NCBI RefSeq assembly: GCF_006346315.1
Contig: NZ_VDMR01000001.1
Coordinates: 868,001 to 932,000, forward strand
Direction of reading: 5' to 3'
Origin: Nocardioides litoris
GTDB taxonomy: Bacteria; Actinomycetota; Actinomycetes; Propionibacteriales; Nocardioidaceae
Length of the DNA: 64,000 bases
The notes beneath the pieces are model-generated. The model was not told the origin of the DNA. It ran no database searches and saw only the letters and a list, made by a program, of their open reading frames with translations. Of this stretch, positions 1 through 8,535 are shown one piece after another (within the stretch, counting starts at the first letter, position 1; every line of letters begins with the position of its first letter). The translations under genes and the position numbers were made by a program.

Positions 1-120
1 GCGCCGCTGACGCCGCCGCCGACGCTGGCCGCCTCGTCGGTCGAGCCGCTGCGTCCCGAGCTCGGTCCCGGGCCGGCCGACCGCGGCTGTGCTGCGAGCG
101 ACGGTGAGGGGGCCCGGTGA
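1..120 (+). CDS. C-terminal end of an unidentified upstream gene (partial)
   Basis: An open frame enters from the left edge and ends at a TGA (118-120) that overlaps the GTG start of the DUF4132 gene as GTGA. Only 39 residues are visible. They are rich in Pro, Ala and Gly and match no family I recognise. The stop/start overlap implies translational coupling, so this is probably the gene before, or the first member of, the DUF4132/AAA/VWA operon. The low-complexity composition is compatible with a disordered protein tail. An accidental open frame in GC-rich DNA cannot be excluded. Confidence 0.45.
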   Translation, partial: APLTPPPTLAASSVEPLRPELGPGPADRGCAASDGEGAR

Positions 121-3100
121 GGTTCTTCCGCAGGCAGGCGAGTGGTGACCGGCCCGATGAGGGCCCGGTCCCGCGCGGGCTGAGGAGCGACCTGCGCACC
201 CTGCTGGAGGGCCTCGACGACGGCCCGGGAAGCATCGGCGACTTCGTCGTCACCGGCTCCGACCCGCGCGTCCTGTCCCTCGCGTGCGACACGGGGCCGC
301 AATGGCTCTCCCAGCTCCTGCACGATCGCGGGGTCCTGCGCCGGTCGGAGGCCGGACGACGGTGGCTGGCCGCCCTCGGCGGGCCCGAGGCCCTCGATCC
401 CGCCGTCGTGCACCGCTGGGGCCGGGTCCTGGAGGCCGCCGACCGGCGGGCCGGCGGTGGCCGGTCCTGGGGCCAGGCCATGGCCCCCGTCGGCGGCCAG
501 GAGTGGCCCGAGCTGGTCCTGCGGCACGCCGTGGCCGTGCTGCCGACCGACCAGGTCCTGCCCTTCACCCTCGACGACCTCGCCCGGGTGCTGCGCCGTG
601 ACGACGCCGGACCCCGTGACCTGCTCCTCGCCGCGCTGCGACCCGACACCGCGACGACCAGCGGCGTCGGCGGCCGCCCCGCCCTGCTGCGGCTCCCCGG
701 CTTCGCCGACCTGCTGCTCGGTGAGCACGAGCTCGTCGCCGAGGCGGCGGGCACCGGTCCGGCCGAGGCGCGCGCGTCGGCGCTCGGCCTGCTCGCGGCG
801 CTCGACGCGGCCGGCCTGGCGTCGTACGCCGAGGTGGTGGTGCGGGGCGCCGTGGCCCAGGCCAAGGCCGTCCGGAGCGTGGGCGGGCCGCTGCTCGACC
901 GGCTGCCCGAGGCGGTGGCCCTGGAGGCCCTGCGGGGCGCGGCCGTCGACGGCCGGCCCGAGGAGCGGGCCCGGGCGCTCCAGCTGCTCCACGAGCGCGT
1001 GGACGACGACGAGCACCGCGCCTGGGCCGTCGAGACCGCCGCCGCAGACCGCGCCGCCGGGGTGCGCCGCCTGGTGGACGCCTGGGCGGCGGCCGCGACC
1101 GCGGTCGACCCGGAGCCGCTGGCGCTGCCACCCCGGGCTGCCGTCGACTGGGCCGTCCCGAGGGGCGAGGCCCGGCGGGCCGCCGACGAGGTGGTGCGGG
1201 CCGCCACCGACCGGGCGGTCTCCATGGCCGCGAGCGAGCGCCGGTGGGCAGCGGCCACGCCCGGCGCACGACCGTCCCGGCCCGACCCGCCTCCTGGCGG
1301 GCGCGTCGCCGACGACATCGCGGCCGCACTGGTCGACCCCCGCCCGGTGACCGCGGCCGTGGTCGACCTGCCACGGGTCCAGCGCCACGCCGTGGCCCAG
1401 GCCGTCGACGACGCCGCCGGCAGTCTCCCGCCCTCGACCAGCGTGCAGCTGCTGCGGGCCTGCGGGCTCCTCGACGGCTCGCGCTGGGACCTCGGCTGGA
1501 CCGCGGTGGTCGAGCGGGCCCACCGGGTGCACGGGCTCGACCTCGACACCGCCCAGCAGCTGCTCGACGGTGTCGGGGCCGACGGGTTCGCCCTGCTCTG
1601 GGGGGCGTTCTCCCAGCAGTGGGGCTCCTTCGCCCGCGACTGGTCGGCCGAGGACGTGTGGGTCTTCGTCGCCCGCAACCTCGACGCGATCCTCGCCGAC
1701 GTCGAGGCCCGCCGCGGCACGTGGGACCTCGACGACGAGGCCCTCTTCGCCGCCGCGGCCACGCTGCCGCAGCGGCCGGCCCGCCTGACCGAGCACCTGT
1801 ACGCCACCGCGCTCGGGCGCAGCAAGACCCTGCGCGGCCCGGCGCAGGAGGCCCTGGCCGGCGACCCCGCCCGCACCGCACGGGCCACGGCGGCCCTGGC
1901 CGACGGCAAGAGCGAGGTGCGCAGCGTGGCCGCCCAGTGGCTCGGCCGCCTCGGCGACCCGACGGCGCTGCCTGCCCTGCAGGGTGCCTGGCGACGCGAG
2001 AAGCACGACGTCGTCCGCGGCCACCTCCTCGACGCCCTGGAGGCGTTGGGTGAGGACGTCGCGACCTACCTCGACCTCGACGACGCCACCGCCCGGGCCG
2101 AGAAGGTCCTCGCCAGGGGCCTGCCCGCTCCCGTGGCCTGGCTGTCGTGGGACGCCGTCCCCGAGGCCCGGTGGGCGTCCTCGGGCCGACCGGTCCCGCG
2201 GGTCGTGCTGCAGTGGCTGGTGGCCACGGCGGTCAAGGCCCGCTCGCCCGAGCCCGACGCGGTGCTGCGCCGCTGGGCCGAGCAGATCGAGGACGACGAC
2301 CGGCACCGGCTCGGCCGCCACCTGCTCGAGGCCTGGATCGCCGAGGACACCGCCCCGATCTCCTCCGCCGAGGCCGCGCAGCGCGCCGCGCAGCAAGCCG
2401 TGTGGGAGGCGCAGTGGGCGGCCCAGCAGCCGGGGTCGGCCTTCCACGGCCGCTCCCAGTCCGAGATCGCCGCCACCCTGCTGCCCGCGATCGCGCGCAC
2501 CCCCGCCGGGTCGGCCACCGCGGCCAAGGGGCTGCTCGCGGTGGTCGCCGCGACAGCCGGGGGTGACGTGGTGCCGGTCGTCGAGCGCTACCTCCAGGAG
2601 TGGTACGGCCAGCGCGCCGCCCAGGGCAAGGCCCTGCTGGCCATGCTGTCGTGGGTCGACCACCCGGCCGCCACCCAGCTGGTGCTCTCGGTGGGCTCGC
2701 GCTTCCGCACCCGCTCCTTCCAGGTCGAGGCCACCCGCCTGGCCGAGGAGCTCGCCGAGCGCCGCGGGTGGACCCTCGACGAGCTGGCCGACCGCACCGT
2801 GCCCACCGCGGGGCTCGACGCCTCCGGCGTGCTCGAGCTGTCCTACGGACCGCGCACCTTCACCGCCCGGCTCCAGCCCGACCTCACCCTCGTCCTGGTC
2901 GACCCCGACGGACGTCCGCTCAAGGCGCTGCCCGCGCCCCGGCGCAGCGACGACGAGGAGCAGGCGACGGCGGCCCGCAAGGCCCTCGCCGCCGCCCGGC
3001 GCGAGGTCAAGGCGGTCGCGGCCCAGCAGACCGGTCGGTTGCACGAAGCACTGTGCACCGAGCGCAGCTGGCCGGCCGAGGACTGGCGGCGCTACCTGCT

Positions 3101-3779
3101 GGAGCACCCGCTCGTGGGCCCGGCCGCGCGCCGGCTGGTCTGGGCCGCGGTGCGCGCCGGCGATCCCGGCACCCCTGTTACGACCTTCCGGCCGCTCGAC
3201 GACGGCACGCTCACCGACGTCGACGACGAGCCCGTCGACCTCGACGGTCTCGGCGAGGGGCTGCGCGTCCGCCTGGCCCACGACAGCCTGCTCCCAGCCG
3301 AGGAGGTGACGCGCTGGCTCGAGCACCTCGCCGACTACGAGGTCCACCCCCTCTTCGAGCAGCTCGGCAAGCCCGGGTGGACCCTGCCCGACGACGCTCG
3401 CCGGGCCACCGAGGTGGCCGACCTCGAGGGCCACCTGGTCGAGACCTTCGCCCTGCGCGGCCGCGCGACGCGCCTGGGGTGGACCCGTGGCCCCACCGAG
3501 GACGCCGGCTGGTTCTACTCCTACCGCAAGCGGTTCCCCTCCCTGGGCCTCGTCGCCCAGGTCGGCTTCACCGGCACCTGGCTGCCCGAGGAGCAGCGCA
3601 CGGTCGCCCTCACCCGGGTCACCTACTGGCGCGAGCTGCCCGACGACAGCGGCGAGACCCCGCTCGCCCTCGGCGACGTGCCTCCCGTCCTGCTCTCCGA
3701 GACCGTCGGCGATGCTCGGCGCATGGCCGCCGACGGACCCGGCTTCACCCCCGACTGGCAGACAAGGACCCAGCCCTGA
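117..3779 (+). CDS. DUF4132-family protein with HEAT-like repeats (YehI/MolR-like)
   Basis: A 1220-residue protein of unknown function. The bulk is Ala/Leu-rich helical sequence. Around residues 580-650 there are HEAT-type repeats (VRSVAAQWLGRLGD followed by a helix pair). The C-terminal part (about 985-1180) has the DUF4132 layout: a PAARRLVW segment, a PLFEQLGKP block, then the FYSYRKRFPSLGL and aromatic-rich strands typical of MolR/YehI proteins. The length is close to what I recall for E. coli YehI. There is no signal peptide or membrane segment, so it should be cytoplasmic. It is the first complete gene of a tightly packed operon; its TGA overlaps the next ATG. The GTG start at 117 is chosen because it overlaps the upstream stop. 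Family membership is read from motifs; the role is unknown and may be as a large scaffold or client partner of the AAA/VWA pair. Confidence 0.82.
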   Translation: MRFFRRQASGDRPDEGPVPRGLRSDLRTLLEGLDDGPGSIGDFVVTGSDPRVLSLACDTGPQWLSQLLHDRGVLRRSEAGRRWLAALGGPEALDPAVVHRWGRVLEAADRRAGGGRSWGQAMAPVGGQEWPELVLRHAVAVLPTDQVLPFTLDDLARVLRRDDAGPRDLLLAALRPDTATTSGVGGRPALLRLPGFADLLLGEHELVAEAAGTGPAEARASALGLLAALDAAGLASYAEVVVRGAVAQAKAVRSVGGPLLDRLPEAVALEALRGAAVDGRPEERARALQLLHERVDDDEHRAWAVETAAADRAAGVRRLVDAWAAAATAVDPEPLALPPRAAVDWAVPRGEARRAADEVVRAATDRAVSMAASERRWAAATPGARPSRPDPPPGGRVADDIAAALVDPRPVTAAVVDLPRVQRHAVAQAVDDAAGSLPPSTSVQLLRACGLLDGSRWDLGWTAVVERAHRVHGLDLDTAQQLLDGVGADGFALLWGAFSQQWGSFARDWSAEDVWVFVARNLDAILADVEARRGTWDLDDEALFAAAATLPQRPARLTEHLYATALGRSKTLRGPAQEALAGDPARTARATAALADGKSEVRSVAAQWLGRLGDPTALPALQGAWRREKHDVVRGHLLDALEALGEDVATYLDLDDATARAEKVLARGLPAPVAWLSWDAVPEARWASSGRPVPRVVLQWLVATAVKARSPEPDAVLRRWAEQIEDDDRHRLGRHLLEAWIAEDTAPISSAEAAQRAAQQAVWEAQWAAQQPGSAFHGRSQSEIAATLLPAIARTPAGSATAAKGLLAVVAATAGGDVVPVVERYLQEWYGQRAAQGKALLAMLSWVDHPAATQLVLSVGSRFRTRSFQVEATRLAEELAERRGWTLDELADRTVPTAGLDASGVLELSYGPRTFTARLQPDLTLVLVDPDGRPLKALPAPRRSDDEEQATAARKALAAARREVKAVAAQQTGRLHEALCTERSWPAEDWRRYLLEHPLVGPAARRLVWAAVRAGDPGTPVTTFRPLDDGTLTDVDDEPVDLDGLGEGLRVRLAHDSLLPAEEVTRWLEHLADYEVHPLFEQLGKPGWTLPDDARRATEVADLEGHLVETFALRGRATRLGWTRGPTEDAGWFYSYRKRFPSLGLVAQVGFTGTWLPEEQRTVALTRVTYWRELPDDSGETPLALGDVPPVLLSETVGDARRMAADGPGFTPDWQTRTQP

Positions 3780-4900
3780 TGGCCCCTGCACCCGACGGCG
3801 CCCACCCCGGAGCAGCCGACGCCCTCCGTGCCCCCGCCGAGACGACGTACGCCGAGGAGCTGGCGCGCCTGGCGCAGGCCCACCCCGGCCCGCGACCCGA
3901 GGGCTGGCACCTGCCACCGCGGGCGGTGCGCGCGTTCGTGCTCGGCGACGCCGAGCTGGGCGTGACCCGCAAGTTCTACGGCGACGACGCACTGGTCGAC
4001 CGCTGCGTGGTGACCCTCATGAGCAACCGCGGACTGCTGCTCGTCGGCGAGCCCGGCACGGCCAAGTCGATGCTGTCCGAGCTGCTCGCCGCCGCCGTCT
4101 CCGGCGACTCCACCCTCACCGTCCAGGGCTCCTCGGGCACGACCCAGGACCAGATCACCTACTCCTGGAACTACGCCCTCCTGCTCGCCGAGGGCCCCTC
4201 GCCCCGCGCGCTGGTCCGCGGGCCGGTGCACCGCGCGCTCGGCGAGGGCCGCACGTGCCGGTTCGAGGAGGTGACGCGGGTGCAGCCGGAGATCCAGGAC
4301 GTCCTCATCGGCGTGCTCTCCGACAAGGTGCTGCACGTCCCCGAGCTCACCGGCCCCGACGCGGTGGTGTTCGCCGCCCCCGGCTTCAACGTGCTGGCCA
4401 CGGCCAACCTGCGCGACCGCGGCGTCCACGAGATGTCGAGCGCCCTCAAGCGGCGCTTCAACTTCGAGACCGTCCGCCCGATCCGCGACCGGGCGCTCGA
4501 GGCGCGCCTGATCGTCGAGCAGACCGACGCCCTGCTCGCCCGCGCCGACGTCGAGACCCGCCTCGAGCGCGACGTGGTCGACCTGCTGGTCACGGCCTTC
4601 CACGACCTGCGCGAGGGCGTCACCGCCGACGGCGTCGTGGTCGAGAAGCCGACCGCGATCATGAGCTCGGCCGAGGCCGTCGCGGTGGGGTACGCCGCCG
4701 CGCTGGACGCCCACTGGTTCGGCGACGGCGAGGTCGGGGGCGAGCACGTCGCCCGCCAGCTCATCGGCACCGTGCTCAAGGACAACCCCGACGACGGCAC
4801 CAAGCTGCAGCACTACTTCGACGTCGTGGTCCGGCCGCGGGCCAAGCGCGACAAGCGCTGGAAGGGCGTGCTGGCGACGCGGGGCGAGCTCGACCGGTGA
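3779..4900 (+). CDS. MoxR-type AAA+ ATPase (YehL-like)
   Basis: A 373-residue AAA+ ATPase. Walker A is GEPGTAKS (residues 90-97). The Walker B region reads RFEEVTR (161-167), where most MoxR proteins have an Asp-Glu pair, so the first acidic residue is Glu here. Sensor 1 is LATAN (206-210) and SALKRRF (221-227) follows as the arginine-finger region. MoxR ATPases work with VWA proteins to remodel or load cofactors and metals into partner complexes; the matching VWA gene lies two genes downstream. The ATG overlaps the DUF4132 stop (TGATG) and the gene's own TGA overlaps the next GTG, so the unit is translationally coupled. There are no transmembrane segments. The ATPase assignment is firm; the client is unknown. 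Confidence 0.9.
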   Translation: MAPAPDGAHPGAADALRAPAETTYAEELARLAQAHPGPRPEGWHLPPRAVRAFVLGDAELGVTRKFYGDDALVDRCVVTLMSNRGLLLVGEPGTAKSMLSELLAAAVSGDSTLTVQGSSGTTQDQITYSWNYALLLAEGPSPRALVRGPVHRALGEGRTCRFEEVTRVQPEIQDVLIGVLSDKVLHVPELTGPDAVVFAAPGFNVLATANLRDRGVHEMSSALKRRFNFETVRPIRDRALEARLIVEQTDALLARADVETRLERDVVDLLVTAFHDLREGVTADGVVVEKPTAIMSSAEAVAVGYAAALDAHWFGDGEVGGEHVARQLIGTVLKDNPDDGTKLQHYFDVVVRPRAKRDKRWKGVLATRGELDR

Positions 4901-7380
4901 GCGACCCCGCCGACGGCCCGCTGCCGACGGGCGACGACGTGCGCCGCCTGGCCGCCCGACTGGTGGGTGACGAGCTCGTCGTGGTGCCGGTCCGGCACCA
5001 CAGCCCGGCGTGCGCGCGGGCCGTGGCGACGGCCTTCGAGCGGTGGCGGCCGTCGACGGTGCTGGTCGAGGGCCCGCGCAGCCTCGACCCGCTCGTGCCG
5101 CTGCTCTGCCACGCCGAGGCGGCCTACCCGTTGGCCGTCTACACCTGGTTGCACCCCACCGGCACGGCCGCCCAGCAGGCGCGCACCCCGCCGGCCCAGG
5201 GGGCCTACGTGCCGTTCTGCGACCACTCGCCCGAGCTGGTGGCGCTGCAGCGGGCGCATGCGGCCGGGGTGCCGGTGCGGTTCTGCGACCTGGAGCTGGC
5301 CGAGGTCGAGGTCGCCGCGGGCCGGGCGCGAGGGGCTCGGGACGCGGCGCCCGACGGGTCCGACGGGGTCGAGCGGTCGTTGCTGGCCGAGGAGCCCCTG
5401 CGTCACAGCGACACCCTGCAGCTGCTCGCCGACCGGCTCGGCTGCGTCGACCACGAGGACCTGTGGGAGCTGCTCTTCGAGGCCGACGAGCAGCCGCTCC
5501 AGACCCACCTGGCGCGGGTGGCCGCCTACTGCCTGCTCGCGCGCCGCGACCGCACGCCGGCCGAGCTGGCCGCCGACGGCACCGAGGCGCGCGAGGCCGA
5601 GATGGTCCACCACGTGCGCGAGGCGCTGGCCGCCCGCCGCCCCGGCGACGGACCCGTCCTGGTCGTGCTCGGCGGGTTCCACGCCGTCGCCCTGCCCGAC
5701 CTGCTCGACGACCCGCCGCCGCGCCCCGACCTCCCGGTGCCCCACGCCGAGACCGGCGCGGCCCTCATCCGCTACGACGACCTGCGGCTCGAGCGGCTCA
5801 ACGGCTACGCCTCGGGCATGACCGCCCCCGCCTGGCACCGGCGGGTGTGGGAGCGGCGGGAGGCGGGCGAAGCCGCCGCGGCCGCCCAGGCCGGGGCCGT
5901 GCTCGACGTGCTGCTCGACGTCGGCGCGATCCTGCGCTCGCGCCACCGCACCCCGGTCGCCACCCCGTCCCTGGCCGCCGCCCACGAGCACGCCCTGCTC
6001 CTGGCCGGGCTGCGCGACCACCCGGCGCCCCTGCGCACCGACCTGGTGGACGCGGTGACCAGCTGCCTGGTCAAGGGTGACGTCGACGCCGAGGGCGCGC
6101 TGGTGCGTCGGGTCCTCCACGACGTGCTCACCGGCGACCGGGTCGGCCGGGTGCCCCCCGGCGCGGGCACCCCGCCGCTGGTCCGCGACACCCTCGAGCG
6201 GCTGCGTGCGCTGCGGCTCGACGTCGACGGGCACGAGACGACCACCGTCCACCTCGACCTCTACCGGAGCCCGGCCCACCGCCGCACCAGTCGGGCGCTG
6301 CACGGGCTGCGGCTGCTCGGGGTGCCGTTCGCCAGGCACGCCGGCGGGCCCGACTTCGTGCGCGGCACCGGCCTGGCCCGGCTGCGCGAGCAGTGGCAGT
6401 GCCTGTGGAGCCCGGCCGCGGAGGGCGCGCTCGTCGAGGCCTCCCACCTGGGCTCGACCCTGCCCGAAGCGGTGACCACCGCGTTCGGGCGGCTGCTGGC
6501 CGAGGCGACCTCCGGCGGCCAGGTGCCGAGCAGCCCGCGGGCGACCGCGCTCCTGGCCCACGCGGCCGTGCTGGGCCTGCACGCCCGCGCGCGCGACGCG
6601 GTGGTGGTCGTCCGCGACGCGCTGGCCGCCGAGCCGTCGTTCCCCGAGGCGGTGCGCGCCACCGGTGGCCTGGTCCTGCTGGCCGAGGGCCGGGAGCCGC
6701 TCGAGGCCACCCGTCTCACCGAGCTGCCCGACCTGGTCGCCGCCGGGTGGGCCCGCTCGCTCTACCTCGCCCGCGGCCTGCGGGGGGAGGAGTGCCCCCC
6801 GGCCGAGGCGGCCGAGGCCCTGTCCCGGCTGCGCGAGCTGCTCGCCTCGCCCGCCGGTGCCGGGCTCGACGCGGCGCCGTTCTGGGCGGTCGTCGACACC
6901 CTGCGGCGCGAGCACGAGGCCGCCTTCGTGCGCGGCGCCGCCGCCGGGCTGGCGTCGACCGCTGGTCGTCTCGACGACGCGGCGTTGGCCCGCGACGTCC
7001 GTGGCCACCTCGCCGGCACCAGCCGTCCCGAGGACGCCGTCGGGTTCCTGGCCGGGCTGCTGGCCACCGCCCGCGAGGCCGTGTGGCAGGAGGTGGGGGT
7101 CGTGCCCGCGCTCGACGACCGGCTCGGGGAGTGGGAGGAGGCCACCTTCCTGGCCCACCTGCCCGAGCTGCGGCTGGCGTTCTCCTCGCTGACCCCGCGC
7201 GAGACCGACCGCGTCGCGGCCCTCGTCGCCGAGCACCGCGGGCTGGCCGGTGGGGCGGGTGGCCTCGGCCCGCTGCTGGTGCGCGGCGCCGGCGCCGAGG
7301 AGGTCGCCGCCGCCCGCGGCGTCGCCGCCGAGGTGGCCGAGGTCCTGCGGGGCGAGGGCCTGGGGGAGTGGGCCTCGTGA
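4897..7380 (+). CDS. DUF5682-family protein (YehM-like), candidate enzyme
   Basis: An 827-residue cytoplasmic protein of the DUF5682 type. Its N-terminal third carries a set of highly polar motifs that look catalytic or metal-binding: RHHSPAC (33-39), VEGP (57-60), FCDHSPE (about 107-113), RFCDLE (128-133) and GGFHA (about 259-263). A long helical C-terminal region follows, with no clear motif. The His, Asp and Glu spread over beta-strand ends resembles the TIKI/TraB/erythromycin-esterase type of fold, but that comparison is my inference. The GTG start overlaps the AAA stop and the TGA overlaps the next GTG. Conserved pairing with a MoxR ATPase and a VWA protein makes it the likely effector or client of the cluster. 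Confidence 0.8.
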   Translation: MSDPADGPLPTGDDVRRLAARLVGDELVVVPVRHHSPACARAVATAFERWRPSTVLVEGPRSLDPLVPLLCHAEAAYPLAVYTWLHPTGTAAQQARTPPAQGAYVPFCDHSPELVALQRAHAAGVPVRFCDLELAEVEVAAGRARGARDAAPDGSDGVERSLLAEEPLRHSDTLQLLADRLGCVDHEDLWELLFEADEQPLQTHLARVAAYCLLARRDRTPAELAADGTEAREAEMVHHVREALAARRPGDGPVLVVLGGFHAVALPDLLDDPPPRPDLPVPHAETGAALIRYDDLRLERLNGYASGMTAPAWHRRVWERREAGEAAAAAQAGAVLDVLLDVGAILRSRHRTPVATPSLAAAHEHALLLAGLRDHPAPLRTDLVDAVTSCLVKGDVDAEGALVRRVLHDVLTGDRVGRVPPGAGTPPLVRDTLERLRALRLDVDGHETTTVHLDLYRSPAHRRTSRALHGLRLLGVPFARHAGGPDFVRGTGLARLREQWQCLWSPAAEGALVEASHLGSTLPEAVTTAFGRLLAEATSGGQVPSSPRATALLAHAAVLGLHARARDAVVVVRDALAAEPSFPEAVRATGGLVLLAEGREPLEATRLTELPDLVAAGWARSLYLARGLRGEECPPAEAAEALSRLRELLASPAGAGLDAAPFWAVVDTLRREHEAAFVRGAAAGLASTAGRLDDAALARDVRGHLAGTSRPEDAVGFLAGLLATAREAVWQEVGVVPALDDRLGEWEEATFLAHLPELRLAFSSLTPRETDRVAALVAEHRGLAGGAGGLGPLLVRGAGAEEVAAARGVAAEVAEVLRGEGLGEWAS

Positions 7381-8528
7381 CCACCGACCGCTGGCGCCTC
7401 GTCCTCGGCCGCTACGCCGACCAGCGCCTCCCCGCGCCCACCGACGCCCAGGGCCTGCGCCGCGAGGAGGCGCTCGACTACCTCTACGGCCGCGAGTACG
7501 CCGGCCGCGGGTCCCGCGAGGACCGCGGCGACGACGGCCGCGACGAGGGCGACGGGAGCGGACCCGGCGCCGGCGGCCTCGGCCCCTCGGCGCCGCGGGT
7601 CGTCGACTGGCTCGGCCAGGTGCGCGATCTCTTCCCGACCGAGACGGTCGAGGTGGTCGAGCGGCACGCCCTCGACCGCTACGGCCTCACCGAGCTGGTC
7701 AGCGACCCCGAGGTGCTGGCGCGCATGGAGCCCAGCCAGGAGCTGCTGGCCACGCTGCTGACCCTGAAGGGACGCCTGGACCCGCGGGTGCTCGGCGAGG
7801 TCCGCCGGATCGTGCGCACCGTGGTCGACGACCTCCGCCGACGGCTGGAATCCGAGGTGCGCCGCTCGCTGACCGGTCGGCTCCACCAGCACCGGCACTC
7901 CCCGGTGCCGCTGTCGACGGCGTTCGACCCGCGCGGCACGGTCCGGGCCAACCTGCGCCACTGGGACGCCGATCGCCAGCAGCTGGTGGTCTCCCAGCCC
8001 CGCTTCTTCGAGCGCAACACCCGCCGCATCCCCTGGGAGGTCGTGCTCCTCGTCGACCAGTCCGGCAGCATGGTCGACTCCGTGGTCCACGCCGCGGTGA
8101 CGGCCGGCATCCTGTCGGGCCTGCCCGCCTACCGGGTGCGACTGGTGGCCTTCGACACCAGCGTGGTCGACCTGACCGACCTCGCCGACGACCCGGTCGA
8201 GCTGCTGATGACGGTCCAGCTCGGCGGCGGCACCGACATCGCCCAGGCCGTCCGCTACGCCGAGCAGGTCGTCGAGCAGCCGCACCGCGCGGTGGTCGTG
8301 CTGGTCAGCGACTTCTGCGAGGGCGGACCGCCGTCGGTGCTGCTCGCCGCCGTCCGGCGGCTCGTCGAGGCCGGGACGACCACGATCGGGCTCGCCGCGC
8401 TCGACGGCTCGGCCCACCCGTTCCACGACCGGCAGATGGCCGCCGCGCTGGCCGACGTCGGCATGGAGGTCGCCGCGCTCACGCCCGGGCGCCTCGCCGA
8501 GTGGCTGGCCGAGGTGACGGCCCGGTGA
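7377..8528 (+). CDS. VWA-domain protein (CoxE/YehP-like)
   Basis: A 383-residue protein. The N-terminal half is helical with a charged Gly/Asp-rich insert (about 45-70). The C-terminal half is a von Willebrand A domain with an intact MIDAS: DQSGSM at 227-232, the conserved Thr-Asp in GGGTD (283-287) and SDF at 311-313. Such proteins bind Mg2+ through the MIDAS and act as adaptors for MoxR ATPases. It overlaps the DUF5682 stop by GTGA and ends 7 nt before the SWIM gene. No signal peptide is visible, which fits a cytoplasmic ATPase-adaptor role. The assignment to the MoxR/VWA pairing is firm from motif and context; the target is not known. Confidence 0.88.
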   Translation: MTTDRWRLVLGRYADQRLPAPTDAQGLRREEALDYLYGREYAGRGSREDRGDDGRDEGDGSGPGAGGLGPSAPRVVDWLGQVRDLFPTETVEVVERHALDRYGLTELVSDPEVLARMEPSQELLATLLTLKGRLDPRVLGEVRRIVRTVVDDLRRRLESEVRRSLTGRLHQHRHSPVPLSTAFDPRGTVRANLRHWDADRQQLVVSQPRFFERNTRRIPWEVVLLVDQSGSMVDSVVHAAVTAGILSGLPAYRVRLVAFDTSVVDLTDLADDPVELLMTVQLGGGTDIAQAVRYAEQVVEQPHRAVVVLVSDFCEGGPPSVLLAAVRRLVEAGTTTIGLAALDGSAHPFHDRQMAAALADVGMEVAALTPGRLAEWLAEVTAR

Positions 8529-8535
8529 GGCCGGC

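Noticed and set aside
565..1881. Long antisense open frame of 438 codons on the minus strand under the DUF4132 gene
   Set aside because: Arg/Pro/Gly-only composition typical of a GC-rich shadow frame, no ribosome site, no family motif.
4813..7236. 807-codon minus-strand open frame opposite the DUF5682 gene
   Set aside because: Codon-position GC is wrong for this strand; the peptide is Gly/Arg/Val/Gln-rich without motifs, while the plus strand has conserved DUF5682 motifs.
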